64,000 nucleotides of DNA. Origin: RGIG3178 sp942492795. Lineage in GTDB: Bacteria > Bacillota > Clostridia > Christensenellales > QAND01. The notes beneath the pieces are model-generated. The model saw only the letters and a list, made by a program, of their open reading frames with translations, ran no database searches and had not been told where the DNA came from. Position numbers and translations under genes: made by a program. The stretch covers positions 248,001-312,000 of the forward strand of contig OW818639.1 in NCBI GenBank assembly GCA_942492795.1, given 5' to 3'. This document shows positions 23,449 to 32,044 of the stretch, piece after piece (position 1 is the first letter of the stretch; each line of letters starts with the position of its first letter).

Positions 23449-24323
23449 CACATATTTCCTTCCATGGCATTGGCAGCTCCCACGATCTCAACGATCTCCT
23501 GTGTTACCGCAAACTGCCGTGCCGTGTTGTATTCCTTGTTAAGGCGCTTGATCATATCGTCCGCATTCTTGGTCGCCTGCTGCATAGCATTCATGCGGGC
23601 GCTATGCTCGGAGGCGATCGCCTGCACCAGCGATCCGTACAACAGGCCTATCGCGTATTGCGGTACCAGCATATCAAATGCCGCCTGGTCGGAGGGCAAA
23701 AACAGAAGGTCTCCGTGCTCTTCCACTTCGGTCTCGATGTCGATATAATCGGCCATCTCCAACGGCAGCAGGCGCGCACAGTGCGGCTTTTGCACCATGG
23801 AGTTGATAAAGCGCGTGCTGACGATGAACACCTGATCCATCGTGCCGGCGTCGTAGATATCAAAAACCTGCTCCACGATGCGGCGCGCGTCGGTCAGTGT
23901 CGGATTCTGGGCAACGCCCAGATACTCCATATCGGGCGTAATGCCCTTTTTAATAAAAAACTGTGTAGCGACGATACCAATGGTCGCAAGATAACATTTC
24001 TGATATTGCTGCATGCGCTCATATGCCAGGTTCAGCACGTTTTCGTTGTACGATCCGCACAGCCCTTTGTCTCCGGCTATGACGATAAATGCCGCCCGTT
24101 CCTCTTTGGGATGTTCTACAAGGTACGGATGGCTGACGCTTTCCGAACGCGCCAGGATACCGCGCATGCTGGTGCGCACCCGTATGAAATACTCGTGGTT
24201 GTAATCCGCGTGCAGGATCGCCCGCCGCATACGCGAGGTAGAGAGCAGGTACATCGCATTGGTTATTTTCCTGGTCTGCGATACGGCGCCGATGTGTTGG
24301 CGGACCTCATTGAGATTGCTCAT
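23448..24323 (-). CDS. atpG: ATP synthase gamma subunit
   Basis: 291 residues from ATG 24323 (GGAGG eight bases upstream). It is the central-stalk rotor. Seen: the N-terminal helix NEVRQHIGAVSQTRKITNAMYLLS, IVIAGDKGLCGSYNENV, and the C-terminal helix ERSARMNAMQQATKNADDMI-type segment, here HSARMNAMQQATKNADDMI. It starts inside atpA (17-nt overlap) and overlaps atpD. Confidence 0.97.
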   Translation of the reverse strand: MSNLNEVRQHIGAVSQTRKITNAMYLLSTSRMRRAILHADYNHEYFIRVRTSMRGILARSESVSHPYLVEHPKEERAAFIVIAGDKGLCGSYNENVLNLAYERMQQYQKCYLATIGIVATQFFIKKGITPDMEYLGVAQNPTLTDARRIVEQVFDIYDAGTMDQVFIVSTRFINSMVQKPHCARLLPLEMADYIDIETEVEEHGDLLFLPSDQAAFDMLVPQYAIGLLYGSLVQAIASEHSARMNAMQQATKNADDMIKRLNKEYNTARQFAVTQEIVEIVGAANAMEGNM

Positions 24324-25827
24324 GCAACGCGGCCTCCGCAAACGCTTTGATAGACTCACTCAGCGCTTCCCTGTCTTCATTTCTCAATTCCCCGTAGGAG
24401 TCAATGCGCGACATCGACATATGATTGTTCGCATGAAGATACAGGAGCATTTGCTTGGCAAATGCCTTTAAGTTCGGAACTTCGACTTGTTCATACGCAC
24501 CCAGCGTAAACGCCAGCAACAACGCTGTCTGGTTTGAAAGCGACATCGGGCTCTTTTGGCTCTGTTTCAATATTTCCGTCAGCCGCGTGCCGCGTTCCAG
24601 CATTCTTTTGGTGGCGGTGTCGACGTCCGAACCAAACTGCGCGAAGACGGCCATCTCCCGGTATTGCGCCAATTCGATGCGCAGCGAGCCCGACACTTTT
24701 TTCATCGCGTCAAATTGCGCGCTTCGCCCGACACGGGAAACCGAAAGCCCGACATTGATGGCAGGCCTAAAACCGCCGTGGAACAGTTCGCTCTCCAAAT
24801 ATATCTGTCCGTCCGTGATGGAGATGACATTGGTAGGAATATAAGCGGAAATATCTCCGCCCATCGTTTCCACGATCGGCAGTGCCGTGATGGAGCCGCC
24901 GCCCAGCTCATCGCACAGATGCGCGGAACGCTCCAGCAGCCTGCTGTGCAGGTAGAACACGTCGCCCGGGTACGCTTCGCGGCCCGGCGGACGACGCAGC
25001 AAAAGCGACATCGTCCTGTAGGCCACCGCGTGTTTGCTCAAATCATCGTAGATGACAAGCACGTCGCGTCCCTGATACATAAAGCCTTCCGCGATGGAAC
25101 AAGCCGCATACGGCGCGATGTATTGCATCGCAGCGCCATCGCTTGCCGTTGAAGCCACCACGATGCTGTATTCCATGGCTCCCGCGTCCTGCAGCGTCCG
25201 AACGATCTGTGCGACCGAAGAAGCCTTCTGCGCGATTGCGCAGTAGATGCAGATGACGTTTTTGCCCTTCTGATTGAGCATTGTATCCAATGCGATGGCC
25301 GTTTTGCCTGTCTGCCTGTCGCCGATGATCAATTCACGCTGCCCCTTGCCGATGGGGATCATCGAGTCGATGCTCAACAATCCTGTCATCAGCGGGCCGT
25401 TTACCTTTTGCCGCTGAATGATGGCGGGAGCGGGCTGCTCGATCGGGCGGTATTTTTTGACAGACAATTTCCGCGCGTCCAGCGGGCGGCCGATCGGGTC
25501 GATGACGCGGCCTAAAAGCTCTTCACCAATCGGAATCTCCACGACTCTGTCGGTACCCTTGACCTCAGATCCGACGTTTACATTATCGCCAACCGCCAGA
25601 AGCACAGCGCCCACGCCTTCAAGGCGAAGGTCCAGCGCAATGCCAAACACTCCGTCCTCAAATTCAAGAAGTTCTCCATACCGTCTGCCGGGAAGTCCTT
25701 CGACATGCACGACGCCATCGGCGGAAGATGTAACTGTTCCAGCTGCATATATTTGCGGCTTTGCTTCATAGGAATCGATGCGCGCTTTGAGGATCGCATT
25801 GATATCCATGTCAGCATGAATTTGCAT
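24307..25827 (-). CDS. atpA: ATP synthase alpha subunit
   Basis: 506 residues. Non-catalytic nucleotide-binding subunit of F1. Seen: P-loop GDRQTGKTAIALDT, LVIYDDLSKHAVAYR, REAYPGDVFYLHSRLLER and the arginine-finger region VSRVGRSAQFDAMKKVSGSL. The short N-terminal helix that normally docks onto delta is present (MDINAILKARIDSYEAK), notable because the delta subunit here lacks the domain that binds it. ATG 25827 has GGAGG seven bases upstream. Confidence 0.98.
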   Translation of the reverse strand: MQIHADMDINAILKARIDSYEAKPQIYAAGTVTSSADGVVHVEGLPGRRYGELLEFEDGVFGIALDLRLEGVGAVLLAVGDNVNVGSEVKGTDRVVEIPIGEELLGRVIDPIGRPLDARKLSVKKYRPIEQPAPAIIQRQKVNGPLMTGLLSIDSMIPIGKGQRELIIGDRQTGKTAIALDTMLNQKGKNVICIYCAIAQKASSVAQIVRTLQDAGAMEYSIVVASTASDGAAMQYIAPYAACSIAEGFMYQGRDVLVIYDDLSKHAVAYRTMSLLLRRPPGREAYPGDVFYLHSRLLERSAHLCDELGGGSITALPIVETMGGDISAYIPTNVISITDGQIYLESELFHGGFRPAINVGLSVSRVGRSAQFDAMKKVSGSLRIELAQYREMAVFAQFGSDVDTATKRMLERGTRLTEILKQSQKSPMSLSNQTALLLAFTLGAYEQVEVPNLKAFAKQMLLYLHANNHMSMSRIDSYGELRNEDREALSESIKAFAEAALHEQSQ

Positions 25828-25841
25828 CTGCGTACCTCCGA

Positions 25842-26066
25842 TTATTTGTCCGACGTCAAAGCCGTGCGAAGCCCTTCCAGCTTACTCTTGAGGCTGTTGT
25901 CCAGCACCTTGCCATCCACCTTCGCGATGAACCCGCCAATGAGCGTTTCATCCGGGATGACTTTAAACGATGCCGCTTTGTCATATTTATTGGCCAAGCG
26001 GCTGCATAAAGCATCGACCTGCTCCTGTGTCCAGGGGCCGGCAATGCGCAGTTCCACCTTGCTCAT
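25842..26066 (-). CDS. atpH: ATP synthase delta subunit, C-terminal domain only
   Basis: 74 residues against ~175-185 in the family. The visible sequence is the C-terminal domain: VELRIAGPWTQEQVDALCSR, then IPDETLIGGFIAKVDGKVLD and SLKSKLEGLRTAL, matching the family pattern 'D..LIGGF....G..V.D.S...KL..L...L'. The N-terminal six-helix bundle that grips the alpha subunits is absent. It is not a sequencing artefact of the start: atpF ends one base upstream and AAGGTGAG supports ATG 26066. It probably still binds the b dimer. How the head is then held by the stalk is open. Confidence 0.85.
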   Translation of the reverse strand: MSKVELRIAGPWTQEQVDALCSRLANKYDKAASFKVIPDETLIGGFIAKVDGKVLDNSLKSKLEGLRTALTSDK

Positions 26067-26067
26067 C

Positions 26068-26556
26068 TTAGCTCACCTTCTCGAAGAATTCATTGACCAA
26101 TTCTTCATTGTCCTTCTGCTGCAGTTCACGCGCAAGCAGCTTTTCCGCGATGTCCACAGACAGCTTCGCCACTTCGACCTTCATGTTGACAAGGGCGTCG
26201 CGGTGCGCCTCATTGGCCTGTTCGCGTGCGGCGTGCAGTATGCTGACGGCTTCTCTTTTCGCGCTTTGCACGATCGAGTCCGCTTCCTGCATCGCCAGCG
26301 TCTGCTTTTCCTTCAAAGCGGCAGTTGTTGACTGCTCCATTTTGGACAGCATCTGCGACATATTCTTCTGCTCTTCTTCCGCCTGGTCGTGCTTTTCTTT
26401 CGCTTCTTGCAATTCCTGTGCTATGCGCTCGCTGCGCTTGTCCATGAACTTCTTCACAGGTTTATAGACCAGCATCCGAAGTATGACGAACAGGATAACG
26501 ATATTCGCTATGTTGATGACCAGTTCCATCGGAATGGTCTTAAAATCCAGTTCCAT
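26068..26556 (-). CDS. atpF: ATP synthase b subunit
   Basis: 162 residues. One N-terminal membrane helix (VINIANIVILFVILRMLVYK) followed by a long charged helix to the C-terminus (ALKEKQTLAMQEADSIVQSA, VEVAKLSVDIAEKLLAREL). Peripheral-stalk dimer of Fo. Normal length, so it has not absorbed the missing delta domain. It lies 24 nt after atpE and 1 nt before atpH. Confidence 0.95.
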   Translation of the reverse strand: MELDFKTIPMELVINIANIVILFVILRMLVYKPVKKFMDKRSERIAQELQEAKEKHDQAEEEQKNMSQMLSKMEQSTTAALKEKQTLAMQEADSIVQSAKREAVSILHAAREQANEAHRDALVNMKVEVAKLSVDIAEKLLARELQQKDNEELVNEFFEKVS

Positions 26557-26580
26557 TTTATGTGCCTCTCTACTTCTCTA

Positions 26581-26790
26581 TCATTTAAAGACCATGATAA
26601 GTGCCGTGATAAAGCCGTATATGGCTGTAGACTCTGTAAGCCCCAAACCAAGCAGCAAAATCGTTGTGATCTTGCCCGATGCTTCAGGCTGGCGAGCCAT
26701 TGCCTCTACTGCTTTTGCGGTGGCATAGCCCATTCCCAATCCAGCGCCCAATGCCGGCAAAAGCGCCAATGCCGCTCCAATAAAGTTCAT
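26581..26790 (-). CDS. atpE: ATP synthase c subunit
   Basis: 69 residues, single hairpin. Helix 1 has the glycine repeats ALGAGLGMGYA, the polar loop is ARQPE, and helix 2 carries the ion-binding Glu53 in GLTESTAIYGF. In Ilyobacter tartaricus the Na+ site uses Gln32, Glu65, Ser66, Thr67 and Tyr70; here Glu53, Ser54, Thr55 and Tyr58 are conserved, but the Gln position (33 residues before the Glu) is Met20. Ion specificity is therefore ambiguous. It follows atpB by 27 nt. Confidence 0.96.
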   Translation of the reverse strand: MNFIGAALALLPALGAGLGMGYATAKAVEAMARQPEASGKITTILLLGLGLTESTAIYGFITALIMVFK

Positions 26791-26817
26791 AATACTCCTC
26801 CTTAAAACTAGTTAAAT

Positions 26818-27936
26818 TTATTCCACTGCTTCGTTGATGAAGGTAAGGGATAACGTAATGAAAATATATGTTTGAATCAGCGGATGGAAGATGTTGAAAT
26901 ATAGACCCGCTATGGATGGTACGCCGATGCCGTTTGCTCCCAGCGCCATCTTCAGCAAGTCCATAACAACCATTCCGCCCAACATATTGCCAAACAGACG
27001 GCAACCAAGGGATACCGGAACTGCCAAGTCGGTCAACAAACGAATGGGAAGAATGAATGCTTTGGGCTGTGCCATGCTTTTTATCCGCCCAATCAAACCC
27101 TTCTCTTTGATGCCGTAGTAGTTGATCATTATAAACGTAATCAACGCCATGGACAGCGTCAGCTTCAAATCAGCCGTCGGTGGCCTTAGCCCAATGAGTT
27201 CAATCAGTGCGCTGCCGATCATCAGAAGCGCTATGGTAAACATATAGCAGGCCAATGCATCGGTCGCTACATGAAGTTTTCCGTGCGTATATTGTCCGAT
27301 GGCTTCAATGCTCGTTTCGACCAGGTTTTGCAGTTTTCCTGGCTTGTCGGTGAACCTGGGAACCACGAACACCCGAAACAGGATGGCCAAAACTGTCATC
27401 ACCGCGATGATTCCCCAGACATCGACGATGCTGCGGCTTAAAGAAAGACCAAACACCTTTACGGTTTCCGGAAAGAGCTCAACGTTGAGTTGTCCCTCAG
27501 CGGTTCCATAAACGGCTGTCATGATACGGCCAAATGCAAACCATAACGAACCCAAAAACAACGCCTTTTGCAAAAACCGCAAACGTTTGGCGCTTTTGGG
27601 GTTTTCGGGTTTCCTTTGAACCGGCATCGCTTCTGCTACACCGGCCTCGATGAGACTTTGAATTCCATTGGGTTTTTCCTTCAGACGGGGTACAACGAGA
27701 ATCCGGTATAACACAGCCAGTACAGCGATGACGGCTGTAAATTCCCACACATATGCCAGCCCCAGGTAAAGTGAAAACCCGACGGCGCCCATTACGCAAA
27801 CCAGAAAAAGCGCAATCGGCATCCACGCGATGCGCGTCCCTTCCCGCTTTGGTTGTCTTTTTTGTGTTGCGTGCAACCAAATATAAGAGAGTCCCGCTAC
27901 TATAACGGCAATTCCCGACTGTATCCAAGCGCTCAT
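26818..27936 (-). CDS. atpB: ATP synthase a subunit with duplicated N-terminal segment
   Basis: 372 residues, versus ~220-270 usually. The canonical part starts near residue 150 and contains the half-channel helix with the essential arginine (SLGCRLFGNMLGG, Arg313) and the last helix (HPLIQTYIFITLSLTFI). Residues 63-103 and 173-213 are copies of each other: VW....AV..VLA.L.R..VVPR...KP...Q.L.E (18 of 41 identical by eye). A second first-helix/hinge unit therefore precedes the normal one, plus an extra N-terminal helix (~5-20) and one at ~38-60. The ATG overlaps the stop of the AtpI-like gene (ATGA). Confidence 0.93.
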   Translation of the reverse strand: MSAWIQSGIAVIVAGLSYIWLHATQKRQPKREGTRIAWMPIALFLVCVMGAVGFSLYLGLAYVWEFTAVIAVLAVLYRILVVPRLKEKPNGIQSLIEAGVAEAMPVQRKPENPKSAKRLRFLQKALFLGSLWFAFGRIMTAVYGTAEGQLNVELFPETVKVFGLSLSRSIVDVWGIIAVMTVLAILFRVFVVPRFTDKPGKLQNLVETSIEAIGQYTHGKLHVATDALACYMFTIALLMIGSALIELIGLRPPTADLKLTLSMALITFIMINYYGIKEKGLIGRIKSMAQPKAFILPIRLLTDLAVPVSLGCRLFGNMLGGMVVMDLLKMALGANGIGVPSIAGLYFNIFHPLIQTYIFITLSLTFINEAVE

Positions 27937-28235
27937 ATTTCAGTTCTCTTCTTTCTTTTTCGCATCAGCTTAATGCTTGGCAATGCGGAGAAAACAATCA
28001 GCGAACCTGCCAACGACAATCCGCAGGCCATCAGTTGATCTTTGAAAAATACCGCGACAATCGCTACCGTGATCGCAAGGCAACCAACGTTCAAAAGCAG
28101 CATAACAGCCATTGTGCCTATCTGCCCCGCCGCAAGCGCTGTGGTAGCCTTCTTCAGAAAGGTGTATCCGGCGAATCCGCCCACGAAACCAACAATCCAC
28201 CCCATCAACGCCTGTCTCCTCAACTTTGCTTTCAT
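27933..28235 (-). CDS. AtpI-like membrane protein
   Basis: Up to 100 residues with three hydrophobic stretches (~10-25, 40-62, 68-85) and a basic C-terminus (KLMRKRKKR). Size, topology and place at the head of the atp operon fit AtpI/Atp1-like assembly factors of the c ring, although sequence motifs are weak. The ATG at 28235 has no SD; a TTG at 28208 or ATG at 28205 follows GAGGAG and may be the true start, giving about 90 residues. Confidence 0.65.
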   Translation of the reverse strand: MKAKLRRQALMGWIVGFVGGFAGYTFLKKATTALAAGQIGTMAVMLLLNVGCLAITVAIVAVFFKDQLMACGLSLAGSLIVFSALPSIKLMRKRKKRTEI

Positions 28236-28255
28236 TCATGTGGGATTATCATGAC

Positions 28256-28284
28256 ATAATAGCACTATTGAAAATTCTTTACAA
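28256..28284 (-). promoter_or_regulatory. promoter of the atp operon
   Basis: Minus strand: TTGTAA (28279-28284), 17-bp spacer, TATTAT (28256-28261). It is placed about 20 nt upstream of the first reading frame of the operon. Confidence 0.6.
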
Positions 28285-28407
28285 TATTCTGAGTCGTCTT
28301 TTTTTTACAACAGCTTAAGCCTGCGTTTTTTGCGTTAACATTATTCGACAATTCTCGCATAAAAAACCCTTGCACCAAAGAGGAGCCATTGTATACCTTG
28401 TTTTTTA

Positions 28408-28423
28408 ATTGTATTTACAATTG
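28408..28423. promoter_or_regulatory. possible operator upstream of bioY
   Basis: Inverted repeat AATTGTA-TT-TACAATT, 38 nt before the bioY start. A biotin repressor (BirA-type) site is one possibility, but the sequence is not a clear match to the known box. Confidence 0.35.
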
Positions 28424-28461
28424 GCCTCAACCCTGCTATCCTGTCATCGGAGGTGGATGCT

Positions 28462-29013
28462 GTGAAACGCCTATCTGCGCGGGAAATGGCCTATTGCGCC
28501 CTGTTTGCGGTGCTGATCATGGTGGGCGCCATGATACGCATCCCGCTGCCCTATGTACCGTTTACGATGCAGACGATGTTCGTCTTTCTAAGCGGCCTGA
28601 TACTTGGACCCAGGCTGGGTTTGCTTTCGGCGCTGCTGTATATGGCAGCCGGATTGATCGGCTTGCCGGTCTTTAGCGGCGGCGGAGGATTCATGTACGT
28701 GCTGCAGCCGTCCTTCGGATATATACTGGCCTTCGGTCCCGCTGCGTATCTGATCGGTACTTTATCCAAAAAGCGGCCTGACGGATCCGTGCGCTATCAC
28801 GCGCTATGCTGTGTCGCGGGGTTCCTGCTCATCTATTGCATCGGCGTTGCATACCTTGTTGCGATCCGGACCCTGTATCTCGGGAAAAGCGTATCGCTTT
28901 GGGGCATTCTCTATTCGGGCGCGATTGTGTTTGTCCCGACGGATGTGTTCAAGTGTTTTCTGGCCGCCTGGCTTTACAAAAAACTACCCAAATCGCTTTT
29001 GCCATCGCAATGA
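28462..29013 (+). CDS. bioY: biotin transporter BioY (ECF substrate-binding component)
   Basis: 183 residues from GTG 28462, eight bases after GGAGG (a GTG at 28453 overlaps the SD). Six membrane helices. Seen: the family core IPLPYVPFTMQTMFVFLSGL followed by ILGPRLGLLSALLYMAAGLIG, and GGFMYVLQPSFGYILAF. BioY captures biotin and works with a shared EcfAAT module, which is not in this window. Monocistronic: terminator directly downstream. Confidence 0.95.
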   Translation: MKRLSAREMAYCALFAVLIMVGAMIRIPLPYVPFTMQTMFVFLSGLILGPRLGLLSALLYMAAGLIGLPVFSGGGGFMYVLQPSFGYILAFGPAAYLIGTLSKKRPDGSVRYHALCCVAGFLLIYCIGVAYLVAIRTLYLGKSVSLWGILYSGAIVFVPTDVFKCFLAAWLYKKLPKSLLPSQ

Positions 29014-29024
29014 TAATGCTTACG

Positions 29025-29060
29025 GGGGATTGCCTTTGTTTTGACAATCCCCTTTCTTTG
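29025..29060 (+). terminator. terminator after bioY
   Basis: GGGGATTG, 12-nt loop, CAATCCCC, then TTTCTTTG. It starts 12 nt after the bioY stop. Confidence 0.75.
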
Positions 29061-29787
29061 TTTCGCTTGTTTTTATTCATTTTGTTTTGATGATTGATTA
29101 TCCCTTGGTTAAGAACCATCTTTCGCTTTCTTTTTACCAAGGAGCCGAAGTTCTGAAAACATGTGATGAAGCTAAGACAGCGCAAGCTGAGCCCATTCTT
29201 TTCAGAGGCAAAGGATAAATTCTCTCGCAGGGAACAGCCTCTGTTTTTCTTTGCCAAGGGGCCGGGGAGACTTCCGATTTTCTCCCCAGGCCCCTTGGCG
29301 ATCCCCTCCCCCTCTTAAAACGGCCACTGCGTGGAGCAGTTGTTTGCAGGAACTGTCACCCGTTCCTGCCTGTCGTCTATGTGCCGTATTTTCCAAAATG
29401 TTGATCTTGTAGTCCCTTCGGGATCTTCGAACGGCGGAAATGAGTGGGGTCATCAAGGGGCGATACTCGCCCTCTTGAATAAATCCGTTTTCCGCGAGCG
29501 GAGCTTCATGCGATGCGGAAAACTTCGCTACCCGCCGGTTCATCTCTATGAACCGGTGACTCAGGGGGAATACTCAAGGGGGAATAGGATCCCCCTTGAA
29601 GGGCGAACGCCCGGCGAAGCCCCGTCAATATTGGGTGGTGGGTGGGATTAGATATCCCCCGGCATCCTTTTTTAGCCATCCACATTCTCTGCCAATTCGT
29701 CTATAAGCCCATTTCCATATATTGTTCGTTTCTTATATGTTACAAATATGTTACGCTAAGAGCAACAAATCCCAAAGGAGGAAGACC
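29061..29787. repeat. gene-free stretch with dispersed repeat island D
   Basis: Contents: an inverted, diverged copy of the hairpin element (about 29153-29213, GTTCTGAAAACATGTGATG ... CTTTTCAGAGG); CTTTGCCAAGGGGCCGGGGA; AAACGGCCACTGCGTGGAGC; GCAGGAACTGTC...GTTCCTGC (29346-29369); and the G-rich motif (29629-29662, TTGGGTGGTGGGTGGGATTA then GATATCCCCC). The region from about 29380 to 29600 contains repeated AAGGGGG/CCCCCTTG words and no gene that I can support. The last ~90 nt are AT-rich and probably hold the promoter of the next gene. Confidence 0.65.
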
Positions 29788-30768
29788 ATGAAAAGACTCC
29801 TGACGACTTTGATGGCGCTAGTGTGCCTGTTCATATTGATTTCCCCCCATGGATTGGCACAGGCATCCGCGCAAGCGCCGACAGCGGGAAAGGTAACCAC
29901 ACAGAGCACCGTACTGATGGTGCGCAGCGCGCCCTCTTCAACCTCTGCAGGCATTGCGACGCTTCCCCGCGACAGCTACGTGACGCTCTATGAAAAGAGT
30001 GGCGACTGGTGGCGCGTCGGCATCGGCAGCGGCAAATACGGCTACTGCTACGCCCCTTTCATCACACCGGTTTTTGGCAGCACAGCCATGCGTGTCAACG
30101 CAACGTCGCTCAACATCCGAAGCGGTCCGTCCACCACATACGGGATACAGGCTGCCTTGGCCAACGGAACGATTGTTGTTAAGCTGTCCGTTTCAGGCAG
30201 TTTTGCATACGTCGTATACGATGGCAACAAAACAGGCTATGCAAGCCGTTCCTACCTGGGAACGATAAGCGGCAGTACTTCGCCCGCGACCCAGGCCTAT
30301 CCGGCACTATCGCTAGCCGTGCCGAGCTATAAGCAGACGGACAGCCGTTGGGCAAACGTCGAGGTGGGCGATTCGGGCAGAACAATTTCGGATATCGGCT
30401 GCGCTACGACCGCGCTGGCGATGATGGAATCGTACCATTCCGCAAGTACTGTGACGCCGAGTGTCATGGAAAGCAGGCTGCAATACACCGCTGGCGGAGC
30501 CCTGTATTGGCCGAGCAACTATTTGTTGGACGGCGCTGTGGGTTACAGCGAAATCTATACGCTGCTCAAAAACGGAAAGCCCGTGATCGTGGGCGCCAAG
30601 ACATCCTCCGGGAGCACGCACTTTGTTGTGATAAAGGGCTTTACGGGCGGCGATACCTTGACTGCCTCCGGCTTTCTCATCAACGATCCGGGTTCCAGCA
30701 CCCGTACTACGCTGTCACAGTTCCTCTCGGTCTACCCGACCATCTTCCGAACAGTGTACTATCGATAA
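29788..30768 (+). CDS. secreted SH3b-domain C39-like cysteine peptidase
   Basis: 326 residues from ATG 29788 (AAAGGAGG upstream). Signal peptide MKRLLTTLMALVCLFILISP with cleavage near AQASA. Two bacterial SH3 domains follow (~35-95 and ~100-160: LMVRSAPSSTSAGIATLPRD, SLNIRSGPSTTYGIQAALAN). The C-terminal domain (~175-326) is Peptidase_C39_2-like: VPSYKQTDSRWANV, catalytic Cys in DIGCATTALAMM, His in SGSTHFVVIKGF, and NDPGS. Likely exported and wall-associated; the substrate is unknown. Flanked by a repeat island and a strong terminator, so a stand-alone gene. Confidence 0.9.
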   Translation: MKRLLTTLMALVCLFILISPHGLAQASAQAPTAGKVTTQSTVLMVRSAPSSTSAGIATLPRDSYVTLYEKSGDWWRVGIGSGKYGYCYAPFITPVFGSTAMRVNATSLNIRSGPSTTYGIQAALANGTIVVKLSVSGSFAYVVYDGNKTGYASRSYLGTISGSTSPATQAYPALSLAVPSYKQTDSRWANVEVGDSGRTISDIGCATTALAMMESYHSASTVTPSVMESRLQYTAGGALYWPSNYLLDGAVGYSEIYTLLKNGKPVIVGAKTSSGSTHFVVIKGFTGGDTLTASGFLINDPGSSTRTTLSQFLSVYPTIFRTVYYR

Positions 30769-30791
30769 AATAGTATAGCGTATTTCTCCAC

Positions 30792-30821
30792 AAAAAAAGT
30801 CCCGATCGCTCGGGACTTTTT
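30792..30821. terminator. bidirectional terminator between the peptidase gene and gap
   Basis: AAAAAAAGTCCCGA-TCGC-TCGGGACTTTTT: 8-bp GC-rich stem with A and T runs on either side; it serves the two convergent genes. Confidence 0.85.
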
Positions 30822-30836
30822 GCTGTTCATTCAGGT

Positions 30837-31847
30837 TTACTTCGCGTCGACCTTGCTCATGTGGATGATCAGATCGCACAGCTTGTTGGAGAAGCCCCAC
30901 TCGTTGTCATACCAGGAAACGAGCTTCACGAAGTTCTTGTTCAACGCGATGCCCGCGCCCGCATCAAACACGGAGGTACGCGGATCGTGGATGAAATCAC
31001 TGGATACGACCGCATCTTCGGTGTAGCCAAGAATGCCCTTCATCGCGCCTTCGGAAGCAGCTTTCACTGCGGCGCAGATCTCGGCATAGGTGGCTTCTTT
31101 CGCAAGACGGCAGGTCAAATCAACAACGGACACATCCAGCGTGGGAACGCGCAGGGACATACCGGTGAGTTTGCCGTTGAGTTCCGGAATAACCACACCA
31201 ACGGCCTTCGCAGCGCCGGTGGAGGAGGGGATGATGTTGTGCGCCGCCGCGCGGCCGCCGCGCCAATCCTTCTTGGAAGGACCGTCAACGGTTTTCTGTG
31301 TCGCGGTGATGGAATGAACGGTGGTCATCAGGCCTTCGACGATGCCGAAGTTATCGTTGATGACTTTCGCCAAAGGTGCCAGACAGTTGGTCGTGCAGCT
31401 GGCGTTGGATACGACGTCCATGTCCTTCGTATACGTATCCTGGTTGACGCCCATGACAAACATCGGCGCATCGCCACTGGGAGCGGAGATAACAACCTTC
31501 TTCGCGCCGCCGGTGAAGTGGGCCGCAGCTTTCGCTTTGTCCGTGAACACGCCGGTGGATTCGATGATGTACTCGGCGCCGCAGCTGTTCCACGGGATAT
31601 CCTTGGGATCCATCGCCTGGAAAATCGTGATCGCTTTGCCGTTGACGACGAGCTTGCCGTCTTTTTCGGAAACTTCACCCTCGAATCTGCCATGCACGGA
31701 ATCATACTTAAGCATGTAAACCATGTATGCGGGATCGATGAACGGGTCATTGATTCCTACGACTTCGATTTCGGGTTTTTCCAGCGCCACGCGGAATGCT
31801 AAACGCCCGATCCGGCCGAAACCATTGATGCCTACTTTAATTGCCAT
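30837..31847 (-). CDS. gap: glyceraldehyde-3-phosphate dehydrogenase
   Basis: 336 residues from ATG 31847 (AAGGAGG upstream; the reading from 31880 is too long). Glycolytic, oxidises G3P to 1,3-bisphosphoglycerate. Seen: the dinucleotide fold VGINGFGRIGRLAFRV, the catalytic site SNASCTTNCLAPLAKV, TVHSITATQKTVDGPSKKDW and WYDNEWGFSNK. No pgk/tpi genes adjoin it, unlike many Clostridia. Monocistronic by context. Confidence 0.98.
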   Translation of the reverse strand: MAIKVGINGFGRIGRLAFRVALEKPEIEVVGINDPFIDPAYMVYMLKYDSVHGRFEGEVSEKDGKLVVNGKAITIFQAMDPKDIPWNSCGAEYIIESTGVFTDKAKAAAHFTGGAKKVVISAPSGDAPMFVMGVNQDTYTKDMDVVSNASCTTNCLAPLAKVINDNFGIVEGLMTTVHSITATQKTVDGPSKKDWRGGRAAAHNIIPSSTGAAKAVGVVIPELNGKLTGMSLRVPTLDVSVVDLTCRLAKEATYAEICAAVKAASEGAMKGILGYTEDAVVSSDFIHDPRTSVFDAGAGIALNKNFVKLVSWYDNEWGFSNKLCDLIIHMSKVDAK

Positions 31848-32044
31848 AATGTTAACCTCCTTAGGATTTTTGTCAATCAAATTCTTTTGGTTTTCCTGCG
31901 ACTACCATATTACCAAAACTTTCACAAAATCGCAAGCATTGCGCAGGGAAAATACGCTGATAGCCTTCGGGTCAGTTTATCCGCCGCCTTTGTGTTTCAT
32001 GCATCCATGCAGCTTCCTGCAACCGGCCATAAGTTACATCCTGG

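Noticed and set aside
25842..26066. Delta subunit as a frameshifted full-length gene
   Set aside because: The missing N-terminal part would have to overlap atpF, which is intact and ends one base upstream; the start has its own SD.
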